Source: an uncultured Pseudomonadota bacterium
GTDB lineage: Bacteria > Desulfobacterota > Syntrophorhabdia > Syntrophorhabdales > Syntrophorhabdaceae
DNA length: 35,575 nucleotides
Reading direction: 5' to 3'
NCBI GenBank assembly: GCA_937862865.1
Contig: CALMFJ010000036.1
Location: 1 to 35,575, forward strand
The position numbers and the translations under genes are program-made. Below, piece by piece: positions 21,341-30,292 of this stretch. Below the pieces are notes generated by a model. That model was given only the letters and a program-made list of their open reading frames with translations. It ran no database searches and had not been told where the DNA came from. Position 1 is the stretch's first letter, and every line of letters begins with the position of its first letter.

Positions 21341-21502
21341 GGGATGCGTTCTGGGGGGGGAGCGTAATGGGTGGCTTTGGATGATGCACGGGGCAACTGC
21401 GGCGCGGTCCCGACAGCCGTATTGAATAAAGATGCGGATACAGGGTAAACTAAAAAAATGATCTGCGGTTAAATCATTCCAAGGCGAGGTGCGTCACCCC
21501 CT

Positions 21503-23560
21503 ATGAAACTGATAATGTGCATCCACAATCATCAGCCGGTCGGCAACATGGACAGTATCCTCGAAGAGGCCTATACCCGTTCGTACATGCCGTTTTTCAA
21601 TGTCCTGAAGGATTATCCGGCCGTTAAGCTGAACGTCCACTTTACGGGCTACCTTTTCGGCTGGCTTAAAGAACATAAGCCCGACTACATCCGCCTTTTA
21701 AAAGAGCTGCACGACAGAGGGCAGCTCGAGATCGTCTCGGGCGGGATGTATGAGCCGATCCTCGCCCTTCTCCCGGAAGACGACGCGCTGATGCAGATCA
21801 AACTGCACCGTGACATGATGGAGGAGACCTTCGGGGCCCGCCCAAAAGGCATGTGGCTCGCCGAGCGGGTCTATGAGCCGCATTTGCCGAAGATCATGGC
21901 GAAGGCCGGCATCGGGTACACGATCATCGACGACAATCATTTTAAATCGATCGGCTTCAAAGAGGACGAGCTGTACGGCTATTTCGTCAGCGAATTCCAG
22001 GGCGAAAAGATTTTCATCTTTCCGGGGCTCGAGGTGCTCCGGTACGCCATACCGTTCAAGAGCATAGAAAAGGTCGACGAGTGTTTCAGAGACCTGAAAA
22101 ACGCAGGCGCAGATGTCGCGATATTCGGCGACGACGGTGAAAAGTTCGGTTTGTGGCCCGGCACGTACGACTATGTCTATGACAAAGAGCACTGGCTGGA
22201 ATCATTTTTCCGTTACCTGACCGAAAACGCGTCATGGCTCGAAACCGTGCATTTCTCCGGCTATATCGCGGCAACCCCGCCGCAGGGGCGGGTCTATCTT
22301 GCCTGCCAGTCATACCGGGAGATGGAAGAGTGGTGCCTGCCGCCCGAGCGCGCCAGCGAGTACGGCAAGCTTCTCCACGAGGACAACCTTCCCTATCGTG
22401 AATTCTTCAAGGGCGGGTATTACCGGCATTTTCTCGTCAAGTACAGCGAAAGCAACGACATGCACAAGAGGATGATGCGTGTGTCGAAGCTGGCCGAGGG
22501 CAACCCCGCGGCGAAAGAGCATGTTTACATGGCGCAAGCCAACGATAGCTACTGGCACGGGGTTTTCGGCGGCCTCTATCTCCCGCACCTGCGGGGGTCG
22601 GTGTGGCGCCACCTGATCGAGGCACAGAAGGCCCTCGACCCGAAAGAACCTTTTGCCGACGGGTATATAGAGGACATCAACCTCGACGGCCACGACGAAG
22701 CGGTGATACGGAACAACGAGATAGAAGCGACCTTCCGCCTGAAGGAAGGCGGCTCTCTGTACGGGCTCGATTTCAAGCCGTCCTCCGTCAACATCATGGC
22801 GACGCTGAAAAGACGGTATGAAGGGTACCACGAGAAGATCAAAGAGGCGGTCGCCGAGTCCTCCGCGGACGGGACGAAGACAATCCATGACATGGTGATG
22901 GCGAAGGAGGAGGGCCTCGAGAAATACCTGCATTATGACTGGTACAGGCGGGCGTCCCTTGTCGACCATGTACTCGGGACGGAGGCCACGCTCGATGCGT
23001 TCTACCGGTGCGAATATCAAGAGCCGACCGATTTTGTCCGGGAGCCGTACCGGGCCGAGCTCGCGGCAAAGGACGGTGCGGTCGACCTCGTCCTCAAACG
23101 GGAAGGCCATTTCTGGCAGGGCGGTACGGTGTTTCCGCTCGAGATAGAGAAAAAGGTCGGCATTGTGAAGGGAAATGCGGGGCTTTCCGTTGACTACCGC
23201 TTGACGGGCGGGGTCGGCGTCCCGTTCCTTATCGGTGTCGAGTTCAATTTCGCCTTCCTGGGAACAGGCGGCGACCGGTACATGGAGACGGAAAAAGGAC
23301 GCCGCGGTCTCACGGAGCACGGGGCCCTCGACGCATCCTCGCGCGTGAAATTCCATGACCCGTACCAGGATGTCGACGTCTTTCTTGAATTCAGCGAGCC
23401 GGCGGAGCTCTGGACATTCCCCGTCGAGGTCGTCTCCCTGTCCGAGAATGGTTTCGAGCGCAACTACCAGAGCACGATGATCATGCCGGTATGGCAGGTC
23501 AACCTGTCCGGCGGTGCCAGACGTATCCGCATCACGCTGAAACTCGATAAGGCCCGTTAA
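21503..23560 (+). CDS. GH57 family 4-alpha-glucanotransferase/alpha-amylase
   Basis: The 685-residue protein belongs to the glycoside hydrolase 57 family resembling Thermococcus 4-alpha-glucanotransferase. The start MKLIMCIHNHQPVGN is a family start, so the ATG at 21503 holds although GAGG is about 13 nt away. The nucleophile is Glu121 (MWLAERVYEP) and the acid/base lies in FGDDGEKFG (Asp210/Asp211). A conserved WHGVFGGLYLPHLR segment and two C-terminal beta-sandwich regions (DUF1925/1926-like, ending near residue 685) follow. There is no signal peptide, so it acts in the cytosol, probably on glycogen or maltodextrin by cutting and transferring alpha-1,4-glucan chains. A glycosyltransferase gene follows 45 nt downstream. 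Confidence 0.9.
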   Translation: MKLIMCIHNHQPVGNMDSILEEAYTRSYMPFFNVLKDYPAVKLNVHFTGYLFGWLKEHKPDYIRLLKELHDRGQLEIVSGGMYEPILALLPEDDALMQIKLHRDMMEETFGARPKGMWLAERVYEPHLPKIMAKAGIGYTIIDDNHFKSIGFKEDELYGYFVSEFQGEKIFIFPGLEVLRYAIPFKSIEKVDECFRDLKNAGADVAIFGDDGEKFGLWPGTYDYVYDKEHWLESFFRYLTENASWLETVHFSGYIAATPPQGRVYLACQSYREMEEWCLPPERASEYGKLLHEDNLPYREFFKGGYYRHFLVKYSESNDMHKRMMRVSKLAEGNPAAKEHVYMAQANDSYWHGVFGGLYLPHLRGSVWRHLIEAQKALDPKEPFADGYIEDINLDGHDEAVIRNNEIEATFRLKEGGSLYGLDFKPSSVNIMATLKRRYEGYHEKIKEAVAESSADGTKTIHDMVMAKEEGLEKYLHYDWYRRASLVDHVLGTEATLDAFYRCEYQEPTDFVREPYRAELAAKDGAVDLVLKREGHFWQGGTVFPLEIEKKVGIVKGNAGLSVDYRLTGGVGVPFLIGVEFNFAFLGTGGDRYMETEKGRRGLTEHGALDASSRVKFHDPYQDVDVFLEFSEPAELWTFPVEVVSLSENGFERNYQSTMIMPVWQVNLSGGARRIRITLKLDKAR

Positions 23561-23605
23561 GCCGGGCCCGCGTATTTCAGAAAAAAGAGGGGAAATTGCG
23601 GGCCC

Positions 23606-24439
23606 ATGCCGAAGGTCTCCGTTATCATCACAACCTTTAACCGTCGCCATTTCCTGCACGGCGCCTTCCGGTCCGTGGCGGCACAGGATTACCGGGACCG
23701 GGAGATAATCATCGTCGATGACGGGTCGACCGATAACACCCGCGATGACGCTGCATTGTTGCCTGCACGCTACATATGGAAGGAGAACGGCGGGATAAGC
23801 AGCGCGCGCAACGCCGGGCTCAACGCCGCGAGCGGGGAATACATCGCTTTTCTCGACGTCGATGACCGGTGGAAAAAAAAGAAGCTCTCGATACAGCTCG
23901 AGGCGATGGAACAGGCGGACGCTCTCCTGTCGTACACGGACGAGATATGGTTTCGCAACGGCAAAAGGCTGAACCAGAAGCTGAAGCACCGCAAGTATTC
24001 GGGCATGATATTCGAGCATTGCCTTCCCCTTTGCATCATAAGCCCGTCCTCTGCGCTGACCCACCGGAGCGTCTTCGATGCGGTCGGAACGTTCGATGAG
24101 TCGTTGCCGGTCTGCGAGGACTACGACATGTGGCTCAGGATAACGTCCCGTTACCCGGTCCTTTTCATCGAAAAACCCCTTATCATAAAACAGGGCGGGC
24201 ACGCCGACCAGCTGTCGAGGGCCTACGACAGCATGGACCGTTTCAGGATCGAAAGCATAGCGCGGATACTGGACAGCGGGGTGCTCGATGCTGTTTTTGC
24301 GGAAAAAGCGGTCAGGGAACTGGCAAAGAAATGCGGCATATACGCAGGGGGAGCCTTAAAAAGGGGAAAGAAAGAAGAAGCGGAGCATTACCGCGAGCTC
24401 GCGGCTTCATATGCTGCGTCACACCGTATCACTTCCTGA
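23606..24439 (+). CDS. Family 2 glycosyltransferase
   Basis: This is a 277-residue GT-A fold enzyme. The N-terminal PKVSVIITTFNRRHFLHGAF and EIIIVDDGSTDNT bind the nucleotide sugar. NGGISSARNAGLNAASGEYI leads to the metal-binding Asp84-Val-Asp86-Asp87 motif in FLDVDDRW. A later segment FDESLPVCEDYDMWLRI carries the probable catalytic base. No membrane helices are seen. The substrate is unknown; such enzymes build surface polysaccharide or lipid-linked sugars. It follows the GH57 gene by 45 nt and its 3' end overlaps the convergent ferritin-like gene by 11 nt. Confidence 0.9.
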   Translation: MPKVSVIITTFNRRHFLHGAFRSVAAQDYRDREIIIVDDGSTDNTRDDAALLPARYIWKENGGISSARNAGLNAASGEYIAFLDVDDRWKKKKLSIQLEAMEQADALLSYTDEIWFRNGKRLNQKLKHRKYSGMIFEHCLPLCIISPSSALTHRSVFDAVGTFDESLPVCEDYDMWLRITSRYPVLFIEKPLIIKQGGHADQLSRAYDSMDRFRIESIARILDSGVLDAVFAEKAVRELAKKCGIYAGGALKRGKKEEAEHYRELAASYAASHRITS

Positions 24440-24914
24440 GTTCCGCAAACATTTTATCTATATGCGTTTTATGGGCAGCGGTATCGGTGACGATCTCGTT
24501 TACGAGTGCCTCGTATTCAACATCATCCGTCCTGACGATCTCGTTGTACTTTGCCTCGATGAATGCCTGTTCATTGTCCCTTGCGATGGCGATGGCATTG
24601 ACCAGTTGAAGCTGCCCGGTACGCACCTTCACGGTATTGTTTTCCACACCTTTGATCAGGGTCTGGGTTGCCGCAATATTGAACGGCCTGCCCTTCTGGA
24701 AATTCTCAGGTTTTTTCTCGATGATATCTTTCATGTGCCGGATGTTGCGGGCGTGTCTGTTTTCCTGTTCCGCTATGCCGAACCAGAATGCCTGGTGATC
24801 GGTGAAAACCTCCCCGCATGCATGGTAATATTCGCTCAGGACAGCTTCAGACCGCTCCATATGGCTGAGGACATCCAGAATTCCCTTAAGATCTCCCGAC
24901 GCTGCAAGACTCAT
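24429..24914 (-). CDS. Rubrerythrin/ferritin-like diiron protein
   Basis: The 161-residue all-helical protein has ferritin-like carboxylate/histidine patterning. HMERSEAVLSEYYHACGEVF is the first helix. GIAEQENRHARNIRHM contains the ExxH diiron signature (Glu51, His54). ARDNEQAFIEAKYNEIV and TAAHKTHIDKMFAELRK supply the second half. No rubredoxin Cys4 domain is present, so it would be an erythrin-type protein rather than full rubrerythrin. It is likely involved in peroxide or oxygen protection in an anaerobe. ATG 24914 has GAGGAA directly upstream, and a promoter lies at 24962-24990. It is divergent from formate-THF ligase and convergent with the GT2 gene. Confidence 0.7.
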   Translation of the reverse strand: MSLAASGDLKGILDVLSHMERSEAVLSEYYHACGEVFTDHQAFWFGIAEQENRHARNIRHMKDIIEKKPENFQKGRPFNIAATQTLIKGVENNTVKVRTGQLQLVNAIAIARDNEQAFIEAKYNEIVRTDDVEYEALVNEIVTDTAAHKTHIDKMFAELRK

Positions 24915-24961
24915 GCTTCCTCGGTCCGGATCAACCGTTCAAACGCTCCCGTATCAGTTTA

Positions 24962-24990
24962 AAAGTAGCAAAACCGGTAAATTTATTCAA
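24962..24990 (-). promoter_or_regulatory. Promoter of the ferritin-like gene
   Basis: On the minus strand TTGAAT (24990-24985) and TACTTT (24967-24962) are separated by 17 bp, about 48 nt before the ATG. Confidence 0.45.
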
Positions 24991-25040
24991 TAATAAATGT
25001 CAGCGAATGACTTAATTTATCCGCTGTGGATTGCAAGTAC

Positions 25041-25069
25041 TTGATAAAAATGATTAAAATCTGTATATT
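25041..25069 (+). promoter_or_regulatory. Promoter of formate-THF ligase
   Basis: TTGATA (25041-25046), 17 bp, TATATT (25064-25069). Transcription should begin near 25076 and leave a leader of about 50 nt. Confidence 0.65.
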
Positions 25070-25125
25070 TGTCGATACCCCTGCAAGGGCCGGGACCTGT
25101 GGCCGTGCAGGAAAAGGAGCCTTCG

Positions 25126-26886
25126 ATGCCGTACGATGCGACGAAAATGGCGGACTGGCAGATATCGGAAGCCGCCGAGGAAAGTATGAAGACCATCTGG
25201 CAGCTTCGCGACGAGATGGGGCTTCAGGGCGACGAAGTGATACCGTATGGGAAGATGGGCCGGCTCAACTATGCCGCCATCATGGAGCGTTTCAAGGACA
25301 GGCCCAACGGCAAATACATCGATGTGACCGCAATAACTCCGACGCCCCTCGGGGAGGGCAAGACGACAACGACGATCGGCCTTCTCGAGGGCCTGGGAAA
25401 ACGGGGCCGGCTTGTCGGCGGCGCGATCCGCCAGCCGTCGACGGGGCCGACGATGAACGTGAAGGGCAGTGCGGGAGGCGGGGGGAACGCGCAGGTCGTA
25501 CCCCTGACGGAGTTTTCCCTGGGCCTGACCGGCGATATCGACCGCATCATGAACGCCCACAACATAGCAATGGTTGCGCTTACCGCACGGATGCAGCACG
25601 AGCGGAATTACAGCGACAAAGAACTGGAAAAAAGGGGCCTTAAGCGCCTCGATGTCGATCCTACGAATATCCAGATGGGCTGGGTCATCGATTTCTGTGC
25701 ACAGGCCCTGCGCAATATCGTTGTCGGGATGGGCGGCAGGATGGACGGTTTCACGATGCAGTCGCATTTCGACATCGGGGTCAGTTCCGAGCTGATGGCG
25801 ATACTATCGATCGTCCGGGACCTCAAGGACCTGCGCAAGCGCATCGGCGAGATCACCGTTGCATACCGCAAGAACGGAGACCCTGTGACGACCGAGGACC
25901 TCGAGGTCGCCGGCGCCATGTGCGCGATCATGAAAGACACGATCAACCCCACGCTGATACAGACGGTCGAAGGCCAGCCCGTCATGGTCCACGCGGGGCC
26001 CTTTGCCAATATAGCCATCGGGCAGTCGTCGATCATCGCCGACCTCCTGGGGCTCAAGCTCTTCGATTACCATGTCACCGAGAGCGGTTTCGGCGCGGAC
26101 ATCGGCTTCGAGAAGTTCTGGAACGTAAAGTGCCGGTTGAGCGGGCTGAAACCGAACGTTTCCGTGATAACGGCCACGATACGCGCGCTCAAGATGCATG
26201 GCGGCGGCCCCCGCGTCGCGCCCGGCATCCCGCTTCCCATGGAATACACGCATGAGGACCTGAAGCTCCTGGAGAAGGGGATCCCCAATCTGCTCCATCA
26301 CATCCGCATCGTCAAGATGTCCGGCATGAAGCCCGTTGTCTGCATCAACAAGTTCACGACGGACACGAAGGACGAGATCGCCCTCGTCCGCCGGTTCGCG
26401 GAAAGCGAAGGCGCCCGCGTCGCGGTCTCCGAGCAGTGGCTGAAAGGCGGGGACGGGGCGCTGGAGCTGGCGGACGCCGTGATCGACGCCTGCAGCGAAA
26501 ACGTCGAGTTCGGGTACCTCTACCCCCTCGAGATGCCTCTCATGCAGAGGGTGGACGTGATCGCCAAGAACGTGTACGGCGCCGACAGCGTCCTGTGGAT
26601 CCCCGAGGCGGAAGAGAAGGCCCGACGCCTCGAGAACGACCCGGCAAAAGGCGATTATTTCACCATGATGGTGAAAACGCACCTGAGCCTCTCCCACAAG
26701 CCCGAGTTAAAAGGCGTGCCGAAGGGATGGCGCCTGCCCGTCCGCGACGTCCTCGTCTTTACCGGCGCGAAATTCCTCTGCCCCGTCACCGGCGCCATAA
26801 GCCTCATGCCCGGCACCAGCTCCGACCCCGCCTTCCGGAGAATTGACGTGGATGTGGAAACGGGGAAGGTAAAGGGACTGTTCTAG
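25126..26886 (+). CDS. fhs: Formate-tetrahydrofolate ligase
   Basis: ATP-dependent activation of formate to 10-formyl-THF, the second step of the methyl branch of the Wood-Ljungdahl pathway or, reversed, an ATP-yielding step in formate production. The P-loop is [16 protein letters not shown] (about 71-86). Further signatures are [40 protein letters not shown] and [19 protein letters not shown]. The C-terminus ends [18 protein letters not shown]. The ATG at 25126 has GGAG 6 nt upstream and gives 586 residues, slightly over the usual 557-560. The longer in-frame start at 25069 lies inside the promoter -10. No other C1 gene is adjacent. Its stop is followed by a heptamer array. Confidence 0.96.
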   Translation: MPYDATKMADWQISEAAEESMKTIWQLRDEMGLQGDEVIPYGKMGRLNYAAIMERFKDRPNGKYIDVTAITPTPLGEGKTTTTIGLLEGLGKRGRLVGGAIRQPSTGPTMNVKGSAGGGGNAQVVPLTEFSLGLTGDIDRIMNAHNIAMVALTARMQHERNYSDKELEKRGLKRLDVDPTNIQMGWVIDFCAQALRNIVVGMGGRMDGFTMQSHFDIGVSSELMAILSIVRDLKDLRKRIGEITVAYRKNGDPVTTEDLEVAGAMCAIMKDTINPTLIQTVEGQPVMVHAGPFANIAIGQSSIIADLLGLKLFDYHVTESGFGADIGFEKFWNVKCRLSGLKPNVSVITATIRALKMHGGGPRVAPGIPLPMEYTHEDLKLLEKGIPNLLHHIRIVKMSGMKPVVCINKFTTDTKDEIALVRRFAESEGARVAVSEQWLKGGDGALELADAVIDACSENVEFGYLYPLEMPLMQRVDVIAKNVYGADSVLWIPEAEEKARRLENDPAKGDYFTMMVKTHLSLSHKPELKGVPKGWRLPVRDVLVFTGAKFLCPVTGAISLMPGTSSDPAFRRIDVDVETGKVKGLF

Positions 26887-26887
26887 G

Positions 26888-26914
26888 TTCTACGTTCCGC
26901 GTTCTACGTTCCAC
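26888..26914 (+). repeat. Heptamer array overlapping the end of a convergent gene
   Basis: Units TTCTACG, TTCCGCG and TTCTACG plus a degenerate TTCCACG, starting 1 nt after the fhs stop. The minus-strand gene ends inside the array: its stop codon TAG (26892-26890) and its last codons are made of array units. Confidence 0.87.
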
Positions 26915-27468
26915 GGTTCTTTCTTAATGATCTCCCCCGTTTTTACGGAGAAGGTGTAGCTGATGCCGTCTACGGTTTTCAGGAAGACCGTGCCTTCTTT
27001 TTCGTTGTACTTGAGGTCGGTGCGCCAGAAGAAATGGCTTACTGTGTGCTTTAGCGCGTCGGTGTCTTTGACGAGGTCGGAGATGGCGTATTGTTTCAGC
27101 TCTTTTCCGTCCTCGTAGAAGGCGAGGGCGAGGTCCCTTGTGGATTGCGCCCAGGGCCCCAGCCTGACGACGTGTTTCCCGTCGGAGCTCAGGTAAACAC
27201 TGAAGGAATACCAGTACACTTTCCAGAGCGGTTCGCGCGATCCATCGTTCCTGTACAATCCTGAATATTTATACACCTTCCGTATTTCGGGTTCCTTTGA
27301 TGACCAGCGCGGCCCGTCGGGCGCAAGCATGACGAAGATGTATGCGCCGCCCTGTGTCTCTTTCGTGTAGTCGGTCGGCGGCATTTCCGAATCGGCCAGG
27401 ACCGGCGCGGCAAGGCTCATTGAGAGCGCGATGAGGAATGCGAGGCTTATTATTCCGAAAAGTTTCAT
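26890..27468 (-). CDS. Secreted hypothetical protein
   Basis: The 192-residue protein is of unrecognised family. A clear signal peptide (MKLFGIISLAFLIALSMSLA, cleavage probably after VLA near residue 26) sends it to the periplasm. The mature part is polar and beta-rich by appearance, with YIFVMLAPDGPRWS and VYWYSFSVYLSSDGKHVVRL; the pattern FLKTVDGISYTFSVKTGEII looks like a beta-strand repeat. The ATG at 27468 has AAGGAGG 4-5 nt upstream. The final residues (PWNVERGT) are encoded by a heptamer array, so the natural C-terminus may have been replaced or extended. Probably monocistronic, from the promoter at 27495-27523. Confidence 0.78.
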   Translation of the reverse strand: MKLFGIISLAFLIALSMSLAAPVLADSEMPPTDYTKETQGGAYIFVMLAPDGPRWSSKEPEIRKVYKYSGLYRNDGSREPLWKVYWYSFSVYLSSDGKHVVRLGPWAQSTRDLALAFYEDGKELKQYAISDLVKDTDALKHTVSHFFWRTDLKYNEKEGTVFLKTVDGISYTFSVKTGEIIKKEPWNVERGT

Positions 27469-27806
27469 GGACCCTCCTTGTGAATCACGCGGATAATATA
27501 GATTATTATGCATGAACGGGCAAGGCAATACCCGGTTTTGCCGGGATCATCCTGCTCACGCCATGGGATACCCTTTCCTCCGGGGCGCTCTATGATTCTT
27601 ATGCAGGCCAAAAACGGATGTGGGCCGTCCCGCAAGGCGGACACAACGATTGGCCTGACTTTCCCGGTCCCGGGCAGGTCAAGGAGATCGCTGACTTCCC
27701 GGGCGGACCGGAAGCGCGTTAAAAACCGTGGAATATCCGGTAATAATCCATTATCCATTCCCGGCTCGATGATTTTTTGTAGGTCAAACACCGACATTTT
27801 ATTCAT
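27465..27806 (-). CDS. Doubtful small hypothetical ORF upstream of the secreted protein
   Basis: A 113-codon frame lies in an otherwise empty gap. Its stop overlaps the secreted-protein ATG by 4 nt (ATGA), as in coupled genes, and the middle (GKVRPIVVSALRDGPHPFLA) looks protein-like. Against it, the last 20 codons contain a promoter (27495-27523), the start has only a weak GGCGG, and no family is recognised. It is listed so that the gap is not left blank. Confidence 0.22.
   Translation of the reverse strand: MNKMSVFDLQKIIEPGMDNGLLPDIPRFLTRFRSAREVSDLLDLPGTGKVRPIVVSALRDGPHPFLACIRIIERPGGKGIPWREQDDPGKTGYCLARSCIIIYIIRVIHKEGP
27495..27523 (-). promoter_or_regulatory. Promoter of the secreted-protein gene
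   Basis: On the minus strand TTGCCC (27523-27518), 17 bp, TATATT (27500-27495). Transcription would start near 27488, 20 nt before the ATG and just ahead of its AAGGAGG. Confidence 0.55.
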
Positions 27807-27932
27807 CCGCCAGCCTATACCAAAGAGATGATTTCTATTCTATTCTGATGCCGTGGGATTGGTACCATGGAAGAAGACGCGGGTTTTAAGGCCGCGCGGT
27901 TGGTAAAAACTTCAAGGAGAAGGAGAAAGAAA

Positions 27933-29906
27933 ATGGCTAACGAAACCGATTTTTACGACAAGATATTCAAGGTGCCTGACAGGGTAAGGGAAAAATCTTA
28001 CGTCAAGAGCAGGGAAGAGTACGACAAACTCTACGCAGAATCGATCAAAGACCCGAATGCATTCTGGGCCAAACTGGCGGAACAGAGGCTGAGCTGGTTC
28101 AAAATGTTCGATAAGAGCAAGGTCTCGGACTGGTCTTTTGCCGCTGACAAACTCCACGTGAAATGGTTCGAAGGCGGAAAGATAAATGTCTCCTACAATT
28201 GTCTCGACCGTCACCTGGAAACGAAGAAAACGAAAGCCGCCATTATCTTCGAGGGCAATGACCCCAATGACTGGAAGATATATACCTACTTCGATATGTA
28301 CCGTGAAGTCAACAAGTGCGCCAATGTTCTGAAGAAACTGGGCGTCAAGAAAGGTGACCGCGTTGCCATCTACCTGCCGATGATCCCCGAGCTCGCGATC
28401 ACCATGCTGGCATGTGCGCGCGTTGGCGCCATCCATGCCATCGTATTCGGCGGGTTCTCTGCCGAAGCCTTGAGAGACCGTGTCAATGACTGCGAATGCT
28501 CGCTCCTTATCACGTGCGACGGAAGTTACCGCGGGGCAAAAGCGGTGCCGCAGAAAGAAAGCGCAGACAAGGCGCTTCCTCAGTGCCCGTCAGTCAAGAA
28601 GATGATCGTCGTGAAACGCACCGGCATAGAGGTCCCCATGGTCGAGGGCCGCGATCTCTGGTACGAAGAATTAATGGCAGAGGCGGCACCGTACTGCGAG
28701 CCGGAGCCGATGGACGCGGAAGACCCGCTGTTCATCCTCTACACATCGGGCTCCACGGGCAAGCCGAAGGGCGCCGTCCACACCCAGGCCGGTTACCTTC
28801 TGTATGCATCGATGACGCAGCAGTATGCATTCGACGTTCGCGATGAAGATGTTTTCTGGTGTACGGCCGATATCGGCTGGGTCACCGGCCACAGCTACGT
28901 TGTGTACGGCCCGCTCTGCAACGGTTTTTCCAGCATCCTCTTTGAGGGCGTTCCCAACTACCCGGCGTTCGACCGGTTCTGGGCCGTCATCGAGAAATAC
29001 AATGTCAACAACTTCTACACCGCCCCGACGGTCATCCGCTCCGTTGCGAAGGAAGGCGACGAGCATGTCGATAAGCATGACCTGTCCTCCCTGCGTGTCC
29101 TCGGCTCGGTCGGCGAACCGCTGAACCCGGAAGCATGGTGGTGGTTCTACAACAAGATCGGCGCAGGCCGCTGCACGATCGTCGACACCTGGTGGCAGAC
29201 CGAGAACGGCGGCCACCTGATCCTCCCGCTCCCCGGCGCGATCGACATTAAGCCGGCCAAGGCAATGCAGCCCTTCTTCGGCGTTGTTCCCGGCATCTTC
29301 GATGTTGAGTCCGGAAAAGAGATACAGGGCCCCGGAAGCGGTGCGCTGTGCATCAAGAACTGCTGGCCCGGAATGTTCAGGGGCATCTGGAAGAATCCGG
29401 ACCTCTACAAGGAAAACTATTTTGTCCAGTACCCGGGGACATACTTCTCCGGTGACGGGGCCGAGCGCGACAAAGACGGCGACTACAAGATCACGGGCCG
29501 CATCGACGACGTTATCAACGTATCGGGCCACAGGATCGGCACCGCCGAGGTCGAAAGCGCCCTTACACTGCACCCGGATGTCGCCGAGGCAGCCGTCGTC
29601 GGTTTCCCGCACGATATCAAGGGCCAGGGCATCTTCGCCTATGTAACGCTGAACAACAATGTCGACAAGACCGACGCATTGAAGAAAGACCTGATCGCCA
29701 CGGTCCGTAAAGAGATCGGCCCCATCGCGACACCCGACCAGATCCAGTGGGCGGACGGCCTTCCGAAGACACGTTCCGGCAAGATCATGAGGCGCGTCCT
29801 GCGTCAGGTTGCGGCAAAGAAATTCGAGGACTTCGGCGATACGTCAACGCTGGCGGAGCCGCATGTTGTCGATGATCTCGTAAATGAAAGGAAGAAACTC
29901 GCCTGA
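27933..29906 (+). CDS. acs: Acetyl-CoA synthetase, AMP-forming
   Basis: Activates acetate with ATP and CoA through acetyl-AMP. The 657-residue protein is full length. The P-loop-like motif YTSGSTGKPKGAVHT begins at residue 270. WWQTENGGHLILPLPGA is the acetate-pocket signature. YFSGDGAERDKDGDYKITGR is the hinge, and INVSGHRIGTAEVE and TRSGKIMRRVLR close the C-terminal lid. Lys617 in the last motif is the lysine acetylated by Pat-type enzymes in other bacteria. The ATG at 27933 has AAGGAGAAGGAG upstream; the longer in-frame start at 27867 adds only a basic, non-homologous leader. The convergent neighbour is an acyl-CoA synthetase/GNAT fusion of the Pat family, which may regulate it. Confidence 0.96.
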   Translation: MANETDFYDKIFKVPDRVREKSYVKSREEYDKLYAESIKDPNAFWAKLAEQRLSWFKMFDKSKVSDWSFAADKLHVKWFEGGKINVSYNCLDRHLETKKTKAAIIFEGNDPNDWKIYTYFDMYREVNKCANVLKKLGVKKGDRVAIYLPMIPELAITMLACARVGAIHAIVFGGFSAEALRDRVNDCECSLLITCDGSYRGAKAVPQKESADKALPQCPSVKKMIVVKRTGIEVPMVEGRDLWYEELMAEAAPYCEPEPMDAEDPLFILYTSGSTGKPKGAVHTQAGYLLYASMTQQYAFDVRDEDVFWCTADIGWVTGHSYVVYGPLCNGFSSILFEGVPNYPAFDRFWAVIEKYNVNNFYTAPTVIRSVAKEGDEHVDKHDLSSLRVLGSVGEPLNPEAWWWFYNKIGAGRCTIVDTWWQTENGGHLILPLPGAIDIKPAKAMQPFFGVVPGIFDVESGKEIQGPGSGALCIKNCWPGMFRGIWKNPDLYKENYFVQYPGTYFSGDGAERDKDGDYKITGRIDDVINVSGHRIGTAEVESALTLHPDVAEAAVVGFPHDIKGQGIFAYVTLNNNVDKTDALKKDLIATVRKEIGPIATPDQIQWADGLPKTRSGKIMRRVLRQVAAKKFEDFGDTSTLAEPHVVDDLVNERKKLA

Positions 29907-29920
29907 TTCGCAACACATGT

Positions 29921-29948
29921 GCCCGGCCGGGAACGTAACCGGCCGGGC
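29921..29948. terminator. GC-rich hairpin after acs
   Basis: GCCCGGCCGG-GAACGTAA-CCGGCCGGGC is a perfect 10-bp stem 15 nt after the acs stop. There is no T-tract, so it is more likely an mRNA 3'-end stabiliser or part of a factor-dependent terminator. Confidence 0.65.
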
Positions 29949-30083
29949 GCTCAACAAAGTTCATCTACCGGTCGTACCCCGTATATACGGCCGGCGTCTG
30001 CCAAATTGGGGGGGACTGTATCGGCAGCTCCCCTCAATTCTTTTTAACACCTTAAGGCGTGAGGCGTTCCGTGCGACCCCCAT

Positions 30084-30117
30084 CGTCATCCCGGTGCTTG
30101 ACACCGGGATCCAAGGT
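30084..30117 (-). repeat. dRS3/REP-like palindromic repeat, left member of inverted pair
   Basis: On the minus strand ACCTTGG, ATCCCGGTG, TCAAG, CACCGGGAT, GACG: a perfect 9-bp palindromic stem. Inverted relative to the copy at 30183, with a 65-nt spacer. Confidence 0.86.
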
Positions 30118-30182
30118 CCTGTTTTTATTGCATCTTTTATATCGAAACGTCATGAACGATGAGAACGCTTCATCAAAGGCAA

Positions 30183-30216
30183 ACCCTGGATTCCGGTGTC
30201 AGGCACCGGAATGACG
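30183..30216 (+). repeat. dRS3/REP-like palindromic repeat, right member of inverted pair
   Basis: ACCCTGG, ATTCCGGTG, TCAGG, CACCGGAAT, GACG: a perfect 9-bp stem. The left flank AAAGGCAAACC resembles the left flank of the copy at 104-134. Confidence 0.86.
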
Positions 30217-30241
30217 ACGTGAAACCTGATGGGGTGTTTCG

Positions 30242-30275
30242 AAAAAAAGGGCCGGATCTTGCCCGGCCCTTTTTT
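30242..30275. terminator. Bidirectional intrinsic terminator between acs and the acyl-CoA synthetase gene
   Basis: Seven As, GGGCCGG (30249-30255), loop, CCGGCCC (30263-30269), six Ts. The symmetric A/T flanks let it terminate transcription from both sides. It lies 17 nt beyond the minus-strand stop at 30293. Confidence 0.88.
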
Positions 30276-30292
30276 GATTTACCTACCGCCCA

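Larger units (their letters stand above)
21089..21502. other. Non-coding gap with repeat pair
   Basis: No convincing gene is present in this 414-nt stretch. It holds a truncated palindrome remnant (CGTCATCCCCGG near 21168), the inverted pair of dRS3-like repeats (21207-21240 and 21307-21340), and then unremarkable sequence leading to the GH57 gene. Confidence 0.7.
29907..30292. other. Non-coding gap between convergent acs and acyl-CoA synthetase genes
   Basis: A 386-nt stretch without a gene. It contains a 10-bp-arm hairpin (29921-29948), a pair of dRS3-like repeats (30084-30216) and a bidirectional terminator (30242-30275). Confidence 0.75.

Noticed and set aside
21118-21384. 88-codon frame containing PVLDTGIQG
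   Set aside because: The peptide is just the translation of the dRS3-like repeat; the same string appears in a frame at 29884-30162 from another repeat copy.
22310-24202. Minus-strand frame of 630 codons
   Set aside because: Antisense to the GH57 and GT2 genes; low-complexity Arg/Val/Asp composition typical of GC-rich shadow frames.
25069-25125. Longer start for formate-THF ligase
   Set aside because: The 19 extra codons overlap the predicted -10 and transcription start, and the ATG at 25126 has a good GGAG.
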